Of a DNA stretch of 64,000 bases, positions 62,819-64,000 are shown in pieces. A program made the position numbers and the translations under genes. The notes under the pieces are model-generated. The model had not been told where the DNA came from. It was given only the letters and a program-made list of their open reading frames with translations, and ran no database searches. Every line of letters begins with the position of its first letter. Positions within the stretch are counted from its first letter, which is position 1. Source of the stretch: Chamaea fasciata (taxonomy: Eukaryota; Chordata; Aves; Passeriformes; Sylviidae); NCBI GenBank assembly GCA_029207755.1, contig JARCOQ010000006.1, positions 15,784,890-15,848,889 on the forward strand, read 5' to 3'.

Positions 62819-64000
62819 ATGAACTATGCAATTTATCACAAGGGGTACAAGCATCCTTTCCTGACAGAAGTGCTGTCAGTTCTTTCTTATGAATTATCCT
62901 TGTACTGTATTTAAATGGAAGTAATGTAAAACAGGACTTACTAAGGGTTGAATTTGCCCTTTAAAATAGTCCAACATATTCTCTTGACCTCTTTAATCTT
63001 TGTAAAACAGATGAATAATATATTAATTTTTTGCCTTTGGACTCATTAGTTAGAAAGTTTTTATTTCAGGCCTCTATCTTCTAAAGCTTAGCTGCCTCAA
63101 TGTAGTGCATTTCTGATTAAGTCTTCTCAAAACTTGTCTATCCAAAGGAGCAAACCTAAAGTACAAAGTCACTGGTACAATACTTCATAAAAATTTAAGA
63201 GATCTCAAGGTAGAATTTACTGTCTGTGGTACAGTTTCTATGGTAGCAGCCTCCTGGCTGTTTCATTCCTGCTTTCCAGACTAGATCTGTACATAGCAGA
63301 TGGCAAGTGGGTTGACATTTCAGTTTGAGTCATGCCAATTGAAATTGACAACCTCATGTTAAGCATGCTAATCCTTAATTGGAAAGTATATCCCATTTAG
63401 AATACTGAATTTGCTGAGCTCTCATTGAAGAAGACTCTGCAGATCTGGTCTAGTCTATTAGGATAAAGCAGACTACATAAGCAGGACAAATTTTCTCTTG
63501 AAAAAGAATCATTGGGAGGAACTCTTATGATACTTAAATCAGAAAGGAGTTGTTTTTTTTGTTTTGTTGGGTGTTTGTTGTGTGGGCTTCTTTTGTTTTG
63601 TAGGGATTTTGAATTTGTTTTGTTTTGTTGTTGTTTTAGGGAAGAATGCTTTTTTGGACTTGAGGACAGTGTTTAATGAGGCCATAGGCATGCTGGGTGA
63701 ATTTAAAAATCCTGAAAGTTTGGCTTATGTTGACACCTTGGGTTTTTGAAAGTGGGCTCAAAGCCATACATCCAGAAGGCTAAGTAATCCTGTAGGGGCT
63801 ACTGCTGCTGCTCAGAGAACTGATAATTCTAAATAGTAGGCTGCATCCTATCTTCACATATTATCAGTAAGGAAAATTAATACTTGTTTAAGTTGAAGAC
63901 ACTGAATGCTATGTTTGTATAGCTGTTATAAAAAATATATATATACAGGAGGATTTGTTCCCCCCTTTTTTCCTATGAAGACTCTTGAAGGACAGATAGG
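62819..64000. other. Unique noncoding sequence with T/G-rich tract
   Basis: No gene found. The 61-codon frame at 63564-63749 translates the T/G-rich tract and is not credible. Confidence 0.55.
63550..63638. repeat. T/G-rich low-complexity tract
   Basis: About 90 bases of irregular TTTTG and TTGTTG units on the + strand, the complement in style of the A/C-rich tracts elsewhere in the window. Confidence 0.85.

Noticed and set aside
1..64000. CRISPR array, tRNA or rRNA genes, bacterial-type operon or phage system
   Set aside because: No regularly spaced repeats, no tRNA-like cloverleaf text and no dense gene layout; the composition and CR1/ERV content show vertebrate nuclear DNA.

Overview
The window looks like nuclear DNA of a bird, most likely a passerine or a close relative. 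The evidence is at least seven stretches that match the avian CR1 LINE family (most with the shared 3' end, roughly 'ggaagggacctt' or 'cccttccaac' next to 'attctatgatt') and four long terminal repeats of endogenous retroviruses of kinds that are common in songbird genomes. Everything else is AT-rich, CpG-poor, apparently unique sequence. I found no protein-coding gene, no convincing exon chain, no rRNA or tRNA, no CRISPR array and no bacterial-style operon. All open frames are short (about 60-200 codons), lack recognisable domains, and are either chance frames or lie inside retroelements. The window is best read as gene desert or as the inside of a very long intron. Family assignments were made by eye against remembered consensus sequences, not by a search.

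Layout. 1-5.1 kb: unique. 5.1-7.9 kb: a retroelement cluster, in which an old CR1 is split by a solo ERV LTR that itself holds a second LTR, and a third LTR follows at the CR1 3' end. 7.9-12.1 kb: unique. 12.1-12.6 kb: CR1 (+) with a local repeat expansion. 12.6-34.8 kb: unique, with an A/C-rich tract (14.1 kb), a polypyrimidine tract (21.4 kb), a GC-richer patch (26.3-26.7 kb) and a possible conserved element (29.6-30.1 kb). 34.8-35.6 kb: CR1 (+) with a broken reverse-transcriptase remnant. 35.7-42.9 kb: unique with poly-A and a 21-base poly-G run. 42.9-43.2 kb: CR1 (-). 43.2-48.2 kb: unique, with a CA repeat and a CpG-bearing possible regulatory element (45.3-45.6 kb). 48.2-49.5 kb: old, long CR1 (+). 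50.6-51.3 kb: solo LTR (+). 51.3-61.2 kb: unique, with two candidate regulatory blocks (57.9-58.4 and 59.9-60.6 kb) and several simple repeats. 61.2-61.5 kb: CR1 (-). 62.6-62.8 kb: CR1-type 3' tail (+). The rest is unique.

Nothing here forms a pathway or a multi-gene system. The points most worth checking are the three-level nested insertion at 5.1-7.2 kb, the candidate conserved noncoding elements with homeodomain, octamer, RFX X-box-like and CTCF-like motifs, and the long homopolymers, whose length may be unreliable. I saw no sign of an undescribed biological system.
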